Part shown: one piece after another, positions 21,371 to 33,911 of the stretch
How positions within the stretch are numbered: the stretch's first letter is position 1
Layout of the letters: each line of letters begins with the position of its first letter
Origin: Durusdinium trenchii
Taxonomy: Eukaryota > Sar > Dinophyceae > Suessiales > Symbiodiniaceae
Length of the DNA stretch: 64,000 nt
Assembly (NCBI GenBank): GCA_963970005.1
Contig: CAXAMN010022895.1
Coordinates: 139,840 to 203,839, forward strand
Reading direction: 5' to 3'
Notes under the pieces: generated by a model
What the model saw: the letters and a program-made list of their open reading frames with translations, nothing else
What the model was told of the DNA's origin: nothing
Databases searched by the model: none
Translations under genes and position numbers: made by a program

Positions 21371-22045
21371 ATATGTTGTTGAATCCATAAGCACAAACCA
21401 TTGGCCATCTGTGTCAGGCTTTATGTGGTAGTTGAATGGGCTTTTAACATCTTGTAACTTGTGAATATTGAAGCCATCTCAATTCTTTTTTGGATTCCCT
21501 TGCCTTGTCGGATGACATTGCCGACCTGGCCCATTTCTGACCTTTGATCAGTTGGGTTCCTCAAAGCAATTCGGGTGAATCCGGTCGAGGTGAGCGATCC
21601 GAATCCTCTTGGATCTCAACATCGTCAGGGTCCTCAAACAAAAATGCCCATGCAAACCAACACGTCAACACAAGACTAAAAGAATCATTTCGAGGATGTG
21701 TATGGCTATGTCACCTGTTGGGCTTGAGGGAACTTGACTACGGCATGCCTACAGAAAAAATCAATGTGTCTTGGATTTCATAACGGCATAGAGCTTTGTC
21801 TATTTGACGCTCGCTCTCTCTCCCAGGCTCCTGCGTTTGTCGATCCCTAGCCAGGGCAGACTCCATGTGACCATCGAAAAGGAAGACTGCTTTCACAATC
21901 TCCGCTCCTGCGCTTCTGAGACTCTCCGACCGTCAAAGGGCGGCATACATCTGCGGAACGACCCACGGACAGCCTCCAGAGTGGTATCGAAAGGTTAAAA
22001 CCAAGGTGCCGCAATTCATCACCTGGCCAGTCACGTTTCAACGAA
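21371..22045. other. No gene recognised
   Basis: Ordinary composition with short open frames on plus (64 and 79 codons). No splice-supported exon or family motif was found. Confidence 0.3.
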
Positions 22046-22054
22046 TGCAACAGC

Positions 22055-22360
22055 CAAACTCTCTCTCTCTCTCTCCTCTCCTCTTTTCTCTTTTCTCTTT
22101 TCTCTTCTCCTTTCTCTTTTCTCTTCTCTTTTCTGTTATCTTTTTTCTTTTCTATTCTCTTTTTTCTTTTCTCTTCTCTTTTTTCTTTTCTCTTCTCTTT
22201 TCTATTCTCTTCTCTTCTCTCTTCTCTCTCTCTCTCTCTCTTTCTCTCTTCTCTCTCCCTCTCTCCGTCTGTCTGTCTGTCTGTCTGTCGGTCCGTCCGT
22301 CCGTCCGTCCCTCCGTCTCTTTCTCCCTCTGTCTCTGTCTCTCTCTCTCTCTCTTTCCTT
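22055..22360. repeat. Polypyrimidine low-complexity tract
   Basis: About 300 bases almost purely C and T on the plus strand: CTCT and TTTTCT runs, then (TCTG)n at about 22,266-22,290, (TCCG)n at about 22,290-22,315, then CT again. Long open frames here (149 codons plus, 190 minus) encode only Leu/Phe/Ser or Arg/Glu/Lys runs and are artefacts. Confidence 0.9.
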
Positions 22361-22639
22361 GGTTTCGCCGTTCCAATCTGTCCTCCCAAACAACATTTTT
22401 TTTTCAGCATATCAATCAAAATACCTCTATCTCTGTCTATCTATGTCTGCACTGAAGATGATCCAACATCTTTCAGGGTCACAGAGACGTTAAGCCGCCT
22501 TGTCTTCGAACGGATCCACTGTGTCCTGCTTCTGTGCCCCATTTCGAAGTGCCGTTCGAAGCTCCTCCTGGGCCACGGTGCGGCTGTGAACAGAAGCCGG
22601 AAGCCCTTCCAAACGACTATGGTTACACTCCCTGAAGTA

Positions 22640-22735
22640 ATCATGCAAGTGGAAAGCCATCTGTTTGCAGAGGCAAAATGGTCATGCAAGGGGTCATGCC
22701 ATCCACTTCCAGGAGTATTTCAGGGAGTGCAATGT
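22640..22735 (-). repeat. Second copy of the LPEI..EVDG dispersed repeat
   Basis: Shares CATCCACTTCNNNNNTATTTC(A/G)GGGAGTG with about 11,960-11,990. It gives the minus-strand peptide LPEILLEVDGM, compared with LPEISIEVDGI at the first copy. Confidence 0.4.
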
Positions 22736-22739
22736 TCAG

Positions 22740-25700
22740 AGTAAGTGCGTTTCCATTGGAAGGAGAGCAATTGAGCTGATGTGAAGTAGCAATGATCGAT
22801 GGGAACATTTTCCAGACGCCACAAGAAAGCAAACTCTCTCTCTCTCTCTCTGTCTCTGTCTCTCGCTCCCCACAAGTTGAGCCATTTAGCTAAGGCGAGC
22901 CATTTAGGCCCATTTCCAGCCGGTTGGCTGCCGGCTAGCGGCTAGCGTTTCGACCAGTTGGTTTGGAAAACGCCTCTCCTGACGTAGCCGATCTTTGGGC
23001 CAGAAGAGCTGAATCATTCGCTTAAAAAGGATGGAGTGAGCCACGAGACCTGGCAAAGCGGTGAAGATAGACATGGTCTTCATGGAGAGTATGTGAGAGT
23101 ATGTACGAGCTTCCGGGTTTCCATTGGGTTTCCGAGATGTGGCACCACAAAGATACAAACCGCATCAAAAAGGCCAATCGCTCTGACGCAAATGACTGAA
23201 GCTCACACTTGCTCCGGCAAGATGGCCCGGCCTATCACGGGCTCCTCGTCTTCAACCAGGATCCGCTTCACCAAACTGAAGGCCGTTTCAGCTCAATGAA
23301 GCGTACGGTACATGTTTCAACGTGTTTGGGCAACTCGTGCCTCTTCACGCGTGAATCCTCTGCTCTCAAGTTCTCCTCACGAACCGCCGTCAGTTGAATT
23401 GATGATGGGCTTTCCAAACACCTCATGGATATTCATGAATCCAACATCAATTTCCATACCTACACCTCTTTCTCTTCCTCCCTGCCCCTCCCTCTCTCTC
23501 TCTCTCTCCCACTGCTTTCTTCATACCCTGGATTTGGTCAAAGGCACGCGGCCCAAGGAACGGGTGCCTTCTTGAAGGAACTGACCTCCGTCCACCAGAC
23601 TTGAGCCTCACGGGTGGATCATTCCGATGAAGAGAAAAAAACGCACGGATCCCGTACGACCACGAAGTTCCAGACGGAGCGGCGGGGTCGTGGAAACACA
23701 CGTGGTGGAAACACACGTGGAAACAAAACGCGCTCAGTTGGGATGTCCTCTCTTTTCTTTTGCACCGTTTCAAGGTTCACCCAGGACTTTTCCATCACTC
23801 TCCCACACCGGGTCTCCCAACGATCTCGGAGATGTCGAAGGCGCATAGGGTTGCAATGGCCTCTGATAGCCTTGGCACCCCGACAGTGGTGAGTTTGATG
23901 TTTCAAGCGCTGGGAAGCTGACATAAACTGAGACTCCTACTCTGCTTGCTTGTCCTGCACAGATGCCTGACGTTCATAAATACACAGAGCAAAGTCCACT
24001 TCTTTGAAAGGAATGTTGTGATCTGGATGGCCCTTGGCCTTCCTGTCTTATTTCAGTCCATGAGCGTTCATGAACAGCAAGAACCCTGCGGTCGCGTTTA
24101 AGGTAACGTTCATCAGATCCGCTCTTTTTGGCTCTTTGCCAGTCAGATCCGGCCGCAGCTGCAAACTTCTAGTGCTTGCTGCGCATCCTGAGATACTTCC
24201 AGCTCAGTCTAGCGACGGCAAACCTCAAGGGCTCTGGTTGCCGGGAACGATGCTACCTTCACTGCGCTGCATGCGCTGCACCTTTGCCTCTAGCTCTGCA
24301 GGTGCTCATCCCTCCTCTTTGGAATTGTCAGTTCAAGCAATGCACGAGGAACTCCTGACATGTTGACTTTTTATGCAACACTCATGTAGTCGTGGAGGAA
24401 TGTCGTCGTCGAGGGCCCAAATCGTGTGGAAGTCAATTTGAGTTTTGCGGTGTTCCATGTGATTCCTTCGTGTCTGACAATATGTGCCTTGCAAGTTGCC
24501 GACGGTGACTTGCGGCGCTGTGTATCGCACCCAAAACATTCAGGAAGACGCAGAGCTTCCAACCAAACGGACTGGGCAAAGGCTTCGAACCGCCCCCCGC
24601 TCGCAGCCTGCGATTTTGACATAAGACATAAGAGTGCTTTCCGGCCTGCTACTCAATGCTAGTGGTGGAATTCATGACATCACAAGTCTGGAGGTGAAGG
24701 TGGCGGTGCTCGCTGCGTGAAAAGCAGCATACTTGTTGTGCAAGGAGCTAGACACATCTAGACACCAGCCTTAGGCTGGCAATGGCAACGCCATCTTGGA
24801 CAAACGAGATCGCGCAGCAAAGGATGAAAGCACTGTACACCCCTTCGAACGAAGGAATTCAAGAAATAACCAGCTGCTGTGGCATTCAAATGTGACAGGT
24901 GCGTCAAGGTCGAGCCCACCTCAAGGAATTCAAGCGTGCAATAGATGGTCCAGTGATACTGAGAGACGGAGCTGTATTTGTCGACCCATGCCGCGAAATT
25001 CGGGGGACAAGCGGCTGTCCCAAGAATTGGATTAGTCGCCGACACTGGCTTGCACAGTGAGAGGCAGGAGGATATGCTACCTAGAAAGCAGGACGACATT
25101 CTTGAAGTGCAAACTGCCCAAATTTCATCCTCCTACATGCCAAAGTTCAAACTAATTTCAAGTGGCAATGGCCACGGCTAAGAATTCATCTTGATTCCAC
25201 TTCTGGCGGGGCCAGAACGGTTTGAAATTCTAATTGAGCTCCAATGAGCTTCGGCCTGCAACCCAACTTTGACAAAAGAATTGTATCATCATGTATCATC
25301 AATCACCATTCTGTCTTACGACACACTGTCTTGAGAAGGGTTCTTGGGGAGTGTTACCCCTCACACCTCCACAACAGATCAAATACCTTCGAACCAGGTT
25401 GCAGTTGGTGCAGGAGGTTCTGCGGAGCGCTGTTCTGCGCTGCACGCCTATTAGCACTTTTGAGAACTTTTGGGGCAGTGCTTAGCAATCAGGTGTTGAG
25501 CGAAATTTGATGAACAGCACAGGGTGGACAATAGGCCTATTGCTTTGGTAGATCATTGTACTGCAGATCTACATTTTCAGGTGACCATGTGCTCTGCCAT
25601 CTTCTCCACGACTTCGCCACAGCTCCCCTTGCCCCGAGCTCTATTCCGCTGGCTGAGGTCGCCCCCTCGCATTCCAAGCACCAATTACATAACCCCTTCG

Positions 25701-26060
25701 TGGGAGCTCCAGCGATGCAAAAAACGTCGCTAGAGGCCTCCCTTTGTGCGAGTCGGCTCCGTTTGAAATGAAACCTCCCAAAACACGATCAGTGATAGGA
25801 CATTACAACAAAATCAAGCAACATCACATGACGGGAGTGTATATATATATATATATTTGTATCTTCATCTTCCCCCCGCTTTCATCGCTCACCGACGGGG
25901 ATGGTGCTGAAACATCGCTCACCGCGCGACCACAGGCTATGCATTTTGCCATGGTCTAGCTATGGCCCGGTTTTCCGAAAAGCTGTGGCTCGATCCAGCC
26001 CCTTTCCACTGACTCCCGATAGCCTCGGCTGCAGATAAACATGGAGAAAGATCTGCAAAT
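22740..26060. other. 3.3 kb with only exon-like fragments
   Basis: No gene assigned. On the minus strand one frame between 23,460 and 23,210 carries two protein-like runs, MNIHEVFGKPIINSTDGGS and VKRILVEDEEPVIGRAILPEQ, separated by stops. They may be exons of an unrecognised gene upstream of nothing I can identify. CT-rich microsatellites lie at about 22,834-22,865 and 23,465-23,512, and a TA run at about 25,840-25,856. Confidence 0.25.
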
Positions 26061-26063
26061 GCC

Positions 26064-29000
26064 TCACTGACGCAAAACATCGAATGCCTGCTGAGGGACT
26101 CCAGTGTGGCCAGCCTTCACGGGCAATCTTGTAATTCCAAAAGAACCATGCGGCGGCCTGGGTTTGCAGCCAAAGTCACTGCCGAGCCTCTCAAATTTCT
26201 CAATATTGTCATAGACATCTGAACCATTCTGAACCTATAAAACGTAAAAAGAAACAAAGCACCGAAATCTGCTTGGCCAGGCAGCATGCTTCTCAGCAAT
26301 GCCCACTTGCCTCTGGAAAAACCGCTTTGGCCAAGACGTCCCATCTCCATATCCCTCAGCATTGGGCTGCAAAGCCAAGGAGAACTCGCCAATGATCCTC
26401 GGAATGGGCCACTTCCCTTGCTTCGCAGAGTCCTTGTCCGTTCGTCCATGTGCCAAAACATAACCTGGGGTCAGGCTTTTCGCTGGTTCGGTGTGCAAGT
26501 GGCACAGGAAGTGATTGCATCTTCTCCGTCATCAGTTCCTGAAATTCCAGTGCCTCAGGGTGGTCCGATGCTGCGCTGAAGCCATATTCGTGGCTGTTCC
26601 ATGCCTGGCCTGGCAGTGCTCGCGTACATTGCCAGGCTCGCTTCCCATGCACTGGTAGTGGTGATAGTCTAGCCAAATTTTCCCCGGTACCTTGGCCCAT
26701 CTGGCAACACCACCGGGGTCGTAAATCGCCAATGCTAAGCACCAAGTAGTGACTTGGGAGGTCAGTCCTTTTGTGTATGCACCGGCAGGTGCTGAAGCCC
26801 TCGTTTATATGTCAAACTAACCTGTTCGACTCGGCCAACCCCATGGGTTCACGCCAGACTTTCAGGCGATGTGCATTTTGCAACGCCTCCATGGTCCAGC
26901 GCTCCATATCCCAGCAAGTGTCGAGGACCTGGGGCAATTCATTCTTCCATATTCTTACGCATGTGGGAATTTATGGGTGAGTTTCAAGGAGGCATGCTGC
27001 CCAAGAACCAGGATGGCGTCAGGATGCAAGTACTTCTGCACAAGACCTGCAGCCTCCGTGTAGAAGTCCGCCACTGATGCCTAGGAGCTGGGGGAGACAC
27101 TTGTGGCCCTCTGGCCATGGGGGCTTACCTGAGAGACAGAACTCAACACCACCGCAGAAAGCTCCGAGAGTTTGGAGAAGTCTTCAGACAAACGTCGTCC
27201 GAGTCTTCAGCTGCCAAGCATCCCAGTAGAATCGTGTTGCATCGAAATACCCGAGATTCAGAAATGCAACCTCAGCAAATGCAATTTGAAGGCACGTGAT
27301 GGCACGTGGTGGGAGAAGTTTGGGCTTTTCGTCCAAGCTGGACCCAAGATTTGGCCAAATCGGATCATCGACCCTCCCCACCACGGAATTGTGGCCGAGA
27401 TGAATTTGGTCGCTTCCTGCTGCCTTGTCGCCAGCTGGTCGAGCCATGTGGGCTCTTTTTCTCCCACCTAAGTGGCCGGGCAGCCTAAGAGCGAAGCAGC
27501 TTTTCAGGAGTGCATCGAGAAAAGGTCAAAACACATACGGGTTATCTTAGCAGGACCCACCCCTCACAATATATCCAACAGGATAATCAAAGTGCACGGC
27601 ATGATATCCCTGCTACATGCTTCGATCAGGAATCAAACTGCAAGGAAACGCACAATGAGATCACACGAGGTTCGAGGGATGACAAAACACACACCTAAAT
27701 CACAACTAAATCAAATTGATTCTTAAATTCGATGACATCAGGCCATTGAGATTTGCCCAAGAAATCTGCCTTCGGGCCCCTACAAAACAACAAAACAGAA
27801 CAGCTTTCTTGACAAAGGACCCAAGATCAAAAGAAACAAGAACCAGTCGAAAGGAGAGAGTGGACCACGAAAATCAACGGAACAAAAACACTTTGGTTCC
27901 GCAAATCAACAAGTAACAAAACAACTTCAGTTGGCCGCAAGCATTGGATCCAAACCTATCTTTGAGCAACACCTACCCCGCCGTCCACAAACAAACAATG
28001 TCAAACAGTTTACGAAAAGTTGAAAGTCCATTCCAAAGATGACAACTTGATAACTAACGTATACCATAGCAAATTCCTGGCACGCTCTCACATACAAATA
28101 CCATGAGCTTTTTCTCCCAACCCCCTTTTGAGGCGGCTGAATGGATGGGCTTCATCATCTTTATCACTCTTCACCAAACATGCAGCGCCGGGTTCTTTCG
28201 CCCCACCGGTCCCATCGCACCTCGTTGCCCAGTCCAAAGCCGAGCAAAGACTCTCGAGAGCCCCAACGCTCAGCACAAGCTCGAATCACATCGAGATTTC
28301 TCCTCAGTCTGTGGCACGAAACCAGCGATGTCCCAGAGGTGGTGGGGTTGCACGAAACCCCAAACGTCCCGTGTGGCGTTTCGCAAACCGAGTGATTTGT
28401 CAAGGCTCTTGCGATTCGCAGGCTGCAGCCAAGAGAGCGGTCTGCATTCACCACTGTGATGCTCTCCATTTTGTGAGCCGACGAGGCCATGCAATTCCAG
28501 CAAAATCTTCAGGCCATATTTCTCCGCCCAGTCAAACCTACAAAATGTTCAAAGGATGCTATGACATGCTAGGACGAGTGATGAGAGGCGTGGCTAGGAC
28601 TAATTCGAGGGTGGTGAACTGCCATGCTGTGTCTGAAGCTGCATAGAACACTCGACATGTTTCAATGATTTTCGATGTATCCTGACTCAGTACACCAAAA
28701 CGGTCAAAAGAACTGGGCTCAGAACACAGCATCTACATAGCGCTGGGTTGACAAGAATGGAGTCCCTTTGGCAAAGTCGTCGATGCACCAAAAGCCCACA
28801 GGGAGACGCACTGCATCAATACCTCCTTCATATCTGAGCCAATGAAGGTCCTCGTATATGCAGCGGGTCTCTCTCTCTCTCTCTCTGTCTCTCGCTCTCT
28901 CCCTCGCTCCCTCGCTCCCTCGCTCCCTCCCTCCCTCCCTCCCTCCGCGGGCTTAGCACTCTCGCTGATTCAAGCAGGCGCCCTCAACATCATTCATTGT

Positions 29001-29594
29001 AGGGGCCGGGAAGGGAACACATGAGAACATATGAGAACACTACGGTGAGACCATGGGAAGGAGAAGAGGAGCAGGTATTTGCTGCGCACTTCTGCCAAAG
29101 CAGAGTTTCAAAGGCGATGGCAGTGGTCGAGCTGAAGATGATGGTACAAATCAGTCACTCTCAGCAGGTTGTTGGATATCAACCAGAGATGATGGACTTG
29201 AAGATAGAGACCTTTAAACAAAAAGAGCCACTGAAAAGCCATCCTTCACCCGGTGTCCCAGTCCTGTTGAGTGATGAAGGTGTCTCGGAATCTGGTGACA
29301 GCGTCCCCTCGGACTGGACAGGGTTGAGACAGGTTGAGACGTGGCATCAAGCAATTCCAAAGAGCTGAGGGCCAAACGTGCTTCATTGCCCCCCTCGGTA
29401 AGCAGAGATAGTTCATCATCCGCCTGGTCAAATCCACATGGAAATTTTTTTTCATGTCCGAATTCCGGTGTCTTTTTGCTGTTTTTTCCCGTTGGAACCA
29501 GTGGAAAACGGCCGGTTTCCTTTGTTTCCCGCGGGCGCCGAAGGAGCCACGGAGAAGAGCTCCGGGGCCATCCATTTCTCCAGCACCAGCCAGC
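26064..29594 (-). CDS. GH5-family exo-beta-1,3-glucanase, multi-exon
   Basis: Exons read along the minus strand give the GH5 exo-1,3-beta-glucanase motif series in order: GWLVLEKWMAPELF (from 29,594), FRDTFITQQDW (exon ending 29,250), GGIDAVRLPVGFW (28,833-28,726), FDWAEKYGLKILLELHG and GSQNGEHHSG (28,537 to about 28,439), VIRACAERWGSRESLLGFGLGNE (28,308-28,221, first 20 residues shared with family), DFYTEAAGLV (27,080 to about 26,990), KIWLDYHHYQC (near 26,670), LEFQELMTEKMQSLP (to 26,504), IIGEFSLA (26,397-26,286) and AAAWFFWNYKIA (from 26,157). Both catalytic glutamates are visible, in GNE and GEFSLA. The enzyme should release glucose from beta-1,3-glucan. Introns use GT and GC donors and keep phase. 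The amino-terminal exon was not found. Near the stop, the frame ending at 26,064 is one base out of step with WNYK. Confidence 0.8.
28869..28948. repeat. CT-rich microsatellite in a GH5 intron
   Basis: (CT)n followed by (CTCC)n and (CTCG)n on plus. It lies in the intron between exons ending 29,250 and starting 28,833. Confidence 0.9.
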
Positions 29595-29599
29595 CTCGT

Positions 29600-30910
29600 T
29601 TCACCGAGGCGAGGCAGCCGGAGGGCTGAAGAAGGGCGAAGTGGGAGTGGGGACATGCTTGGTATCCATGTGTAGGGTTTGAGAAGCCAGCTTGCTGGGT
29701 GAGTTTTGGGATAGTTTTCATGCACAAGTTGCAAGTACTTGGAATCAGAGTAGAGATAAGTAGAGGGACTGCTGAGTTCTTCCAACTGGAATGAAGATTA
29801 GAAACCGAATTGCGGAAGAGACCTCTGCCGACCTTCACGTCCTACCCTCCGAAACACGCGTCGAGCCTCCAAGGTTCACCCCACGCCAGCATGTCCTGAC
29901 ACGGTTTGCCCCACATGGATTGTGGCACGCTGAGAAGATCAAAGGCACGTGGAGGGGAGGGTCCGTGGAGCATTTTCCTTCACACAAGTGCTCAGGGTCA
30001 TTGGCCCGCATCAGCGGCCTTTGAAAAAAGCACTCGACGTTGTTGAGGGCCACAACGGAAAGAAAGTGCGCTTTCGTACCATGATGTCTCTCAGGATTCA
30101 ACGTCCGTCCTTTCAACGTTCGTCGGGCCAAAAGAGTTGCATTTGAACTCAGTGGGGTTCCGGATGAGCCAGCTGTCCGCAGTGCAAACCTGTGCCACCG
30201 TATTATGTGCGCATTCTTGGCGTTTGTGCAAAGAGAACACACGAAGCCAAAAAGCTGGCCTTCTTGCACAAATCCATCTCAGGCCCAGCCCAAGGCATTG
30301 CAAAAGTGGATGACACGGGGGCTCCCTTTGAGCACTAGCCCTCCTACGATTTGGAGCCGATCTGCATGAAAGCCCCAAGCATGCTGATGAAAATAAATCA
30401 TAAAGCTGTGCCGCTCTCGAATGCATCTATGACATACTACTGCTTGCGCATGGCCGGAGATCCAATTTAGATTGGACACAGGTGATCCATGAATCTCTGG
30501 CAGCACGAGATTCGAGCTGGCAGCACGTCACATTTCTGCCTTTTCGTTTCGATGGAGACGGCCTTTTCGTTGGCAACACGAGGTCTAGAGATACCAAGGG
30601 CCAGCCCTGTGCGGCCGGAGAATCAAACATTTGGAATATGTACACTTCTTGAATCTTATTGATCTTCTTGCCACTGATGGTCCACTCACTCATGCGATCT
30701 CATACCACCATGCTCATGCTTTGCACCTGCAGCATGGCAATTCCAATAAAGTAAAGGTCCCCATGAGTCTCCATGCCGACCTGTTGTGCATCTCGGCATA
30801 GAAAGGATGGCGTGTCCTGCCGACCAAGTGGGATTGAGACAAACCTTGGACTCTGCTCTCACGCCAACAGTCACTGCTCAAGAACCACATCTCGAACTAC
30901 CTGGTGTGAA
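29600..30910. other. Intergenic or unassigned
   Basis: Lies between the 5' side of the GH5 gene and the stop codon of the aldo-keto reductase. The minus frame at about 30,555-30,690 encodes SGKKINKIQEVYIFQMFDSP and may be the amino-terminal GH5 exon or an exon of an unrecognised gene. I could not tie it to the reading frame. Confidence 0.25.
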
Positions 30911-30914
30911 ACAC

Positions 30915-33911
30915 CTAGTCCTCCGAAGCAAATGTTGCTTTGTCAAGGCTTGTGAGATCTCCATCGCTAAGCGTAAAGTCGAAAATGTCCAGATTGGCCT
31001 GCCAGGGCCGCTTTGAATCCCCGCTGCAAGTATATAAACATATAATCAAAGTATATACATATATGTATATATATATATATGTATGTATGTATGTATTTAT
31101 GTATGTGCAATACACACAATATATGCATACTGTACATCCTCCGAAGCTCTTCCTCCTCTTCTTCTTCTTTTGTACGTTGTCTGATGCATGCTGGCCGTGG
31201 CGCCCAAATCCTTTGCATGCCGCCCAAGCTGTTTCCAGTCGGGGCCTTCAAATGGGCTGGATTTGCAGACTTCGTGGCCACCGAGACATTGTGGGAGACG
31301 ATCCATTTCAAAGCCACCTCCACGCGTTGCTCGATTGGGCGGAGCGAGTGAAGGAACCTGTTTTAGGTCTCACAGGAAGTGACGCCCCTGCAACCCGAAT
31401 GGTGGGATGGTCTCCTCCGCAGGGTCGAAAAACTCCAAACTCCTACATACAACACATCACATATGAGATTCTACAACATATACAGTACTACTTTCGACCA
31501 CTCCTACAAATTCCACATACATAGTTACACGAGATGCATTGAGATTCTAACGCGCGGTGGATGTAAAAGAGCGCCGTTACCCTTTGCACGTGGCCAAATC
31601 TCAACTTGGCACCTGCGCAGCAGACTTTCCATACTTGTTCCCAATCGATGTGGTCAAGTTTCCTGAAAGGTGGACATGTGCTGGCAAGCCCCAAGACTCA
31701 AACGGCAAATCCATCATGTCCACCCCGCATGTCCACATGCCATGGGATGGACATTCCACATCCGCCTTTTAAAATCTCCTCAGAGCCGTGGCCACCACTT
31801 CCAAATGGACTGTATGCCTGAAGGGGGATGGTGTGTGGCCGCTCTTGACCGTCATGAATGACCCAGCCTGGAGCTTGATCTGATGCTTTTCTGCGAAGGT
31901 CCGGAACCCCTCAGGGTCTGATCCTTGGATTGACTGGAGTGCATGGCTCAATTTCATGGTTCCTAGAGAGCTAGCCCTGCCTCCAACAGCTGGGAGTCCA
32001 CCCTTTTCCACAAGTCGGAACCTCTTTGTTTCCCTTACTGAACTGCAGCTCAGTGACCCATACCCACATGCAGTTGCACCTGGTTCACCATCGGGAAGAC
32101 CTCACTTCCAGCTAAGCACTCCAAGCATGCGCTGCAGTAGTTGGATACCCCAATCGCGCGGATCTGCTGCTTCTTGTATGCATTGGTCAACACACCTCAA
32201 GCACTGCTGCAAGAAGTGGCTTCCTTGCATTCACCCATGGCCCTGTGTACAACTGCGAAGACCACCACCACTGTGGCGGGCCACTGCTGTTTCACCTATG
32301 CTAACTCCACACCCAAACTGCAAACTGCCAGCTTTAGCACGAAAACACTCCGTCGTTCCTGCCAGCTCTTGGTCTTCGGACCAAGGGGCTCCATTGAGCG
32401 CGTATCATGTCGCATGCTTGGGGATGAGTACAGCCACTGTGGGGTGCGTAGCACGAGCTGTTGGAGGGACTTTCGGCTGTTCCATCATCTCCCGGGCATG
32501 GCGGAAAGTGCACCAAAACCTCAGGATCGCTTCCAGTGGTCGGGGATCTTTTGCAAAATAGTCTGAGAGAAGGGAGAAGAAGGCAGCCTGGGAACTGCTG
32601 GGAACTGGGTTTCGGGATATTCTTTCGAGTGATTGGCTTTTTGACCACTTCTTCGGTGCCTAGGTGCCTCATGCTGACAACTACATCCCCAGTGGTTCCC
32701 AAGGCCATCCTTACAAACAAGCATCACTATCATTAAGGCATCAGGGCACCACTTTAGCTCTTCAACACCGGCACAGCTAGCCTGAGGCACCTAGACCGCA
32801 CCTAGACCTAATCAGGGACACATCCTCTGCTCGTTGAGCGTCATTTTTGGACTTTCAGAGAGGGCAAAGCGAAACCTACCTGGATCCCAAGTAGGTTTCG
32901 AATGGCCGCGAAGGAAGTATGACACAGGCGAGGTCACACTTGAACAGGCCTTCATTTGATATGAGAAGGTGGATTCGGACGTCACAGGCTTAACACAGTT
33001 CAGGATGGCCCCGGTATATGGTTGTTTTAGATTCAAAGGCTAAGGAAGATGCGCGAAGCTGAGTCAAGAGTACCGTGAAACAAGGGAAGTCTAGCAGGGG
33101 CAACTATGTGCCACATCCACGAAAATGCATGCTGTACACATGGTTGTTAAGTGGTAAGCTCATCTTTCCGCTTGAGCCTCTTCTTCAAAGTCCTTTGGCT
33201 ATTGTTAGGCTATGCTGTTGAGATATTGCCATACTATATTGTCCACATGTGCCTGCTCCTGAACAATACATAACTATAGACTCTTAGACTATCTTAGACT
33301 ATTGTCTGTGCCAAAGCTCTCATCACCTGACCAGCTTGACATGCATTGAATACTTCCAAATCAGTGTATATATTGAAAAATATCGAAAGTATACTACTGA
33401 CTCTCTTTGCTGGGAACTATCCCTAAACAGCCAACACACTTGTATGATTTGACGGCAAGTCTCCAAATCAATATAGGTGAGGTTCAGCTGTTGCAAATCG
33501 ATCACGAGCTTGTCTTCTGTTTCAGTCTTGCACTGCTCGACGCTCTTGGCGCTCACGTTCTGGCTACCGCATCCAGGCACCTGGTCCAATGATACGTTCT
33601 CATCAGGAGATTTCAATCATCAGCCCCCATGTGCCGGGCTCAACTTCACATGCTGGCCTTGCTGGTGAGGAAGAAGGACCCCCTTGCTTTCCCAGATCTC
33701 TTCAAGCCTTTCCCAACACCAACCTGACGATTAAAGGCTGGATCGGGCGTAGAAGCAGCCTTTTGAATCTGTCAAGCAAACAGGGTCGGAACCGGGTGGA
33801 TTCAGACGGCCTGGTTGTGATAGTCGTAAGCTGTATCAATGTGTTGGAAGCCTGCATTGAAAGCAGCTACCACTGCATCTTCTGCGACCGAGTCATTGTA
33901 CTGCCAGGTGC
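30915..33911 (-). CDS. Aldo-keto reductase, ten exons resolved
   Basis: Ten exons join in phase: 33,911-33,808; 33,723-33,658; 33,580-33,464; 32,519-32,390; 32,195-32,058; 31,917-31,868; 31,817-31,766; 31,662-31,613; 31,317-31,246; 30,998-30,915 (stop TAG). The product, about 287 residues, is an NADPH-dependent aldo-keto reductase lacking only its first 20-30 residues. All four catalytic residues are visible: Asp in HIDTAYDYHNQA, Tyr in the same motif, Lys in LTSKVPGCG, and His in VLVHFPP. Other family marks are RAIGVSNY, MVNQVQLHVG, LQAYSPFG, SAAQVALKWIV and NLDIFDFTLS. Donors are three GT, five GC and one GA; all acceptors are AG and eight of nine are followed by G. The substrate is unknown. 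The amino-terminal exon upstream of 33,911 (codon split after G) was not identified. Confidence 0.92.
31053..31110. repeat. TATG/TATA microsatellite in the last AKR intron
   Basis: A (TA)n and (TATG)n run within the intron 31,245-30,999. Confidence 0.85.

Noticed and set aside
22006..22455. Open frames of 149 (plus) and 190 (minus) codons
   Set aside because: Products are Leu/Ser/Phe or Arg/Glu/Lys runs read from a CT microsatellite.
22870..22910. Possible dinoflagellate spliced-leader relic (TTGAGCCATTTAGCTAAG)
   Set aside because: It matches the reverse complement of the spliced leader only partially and lacks the following conserved bases.
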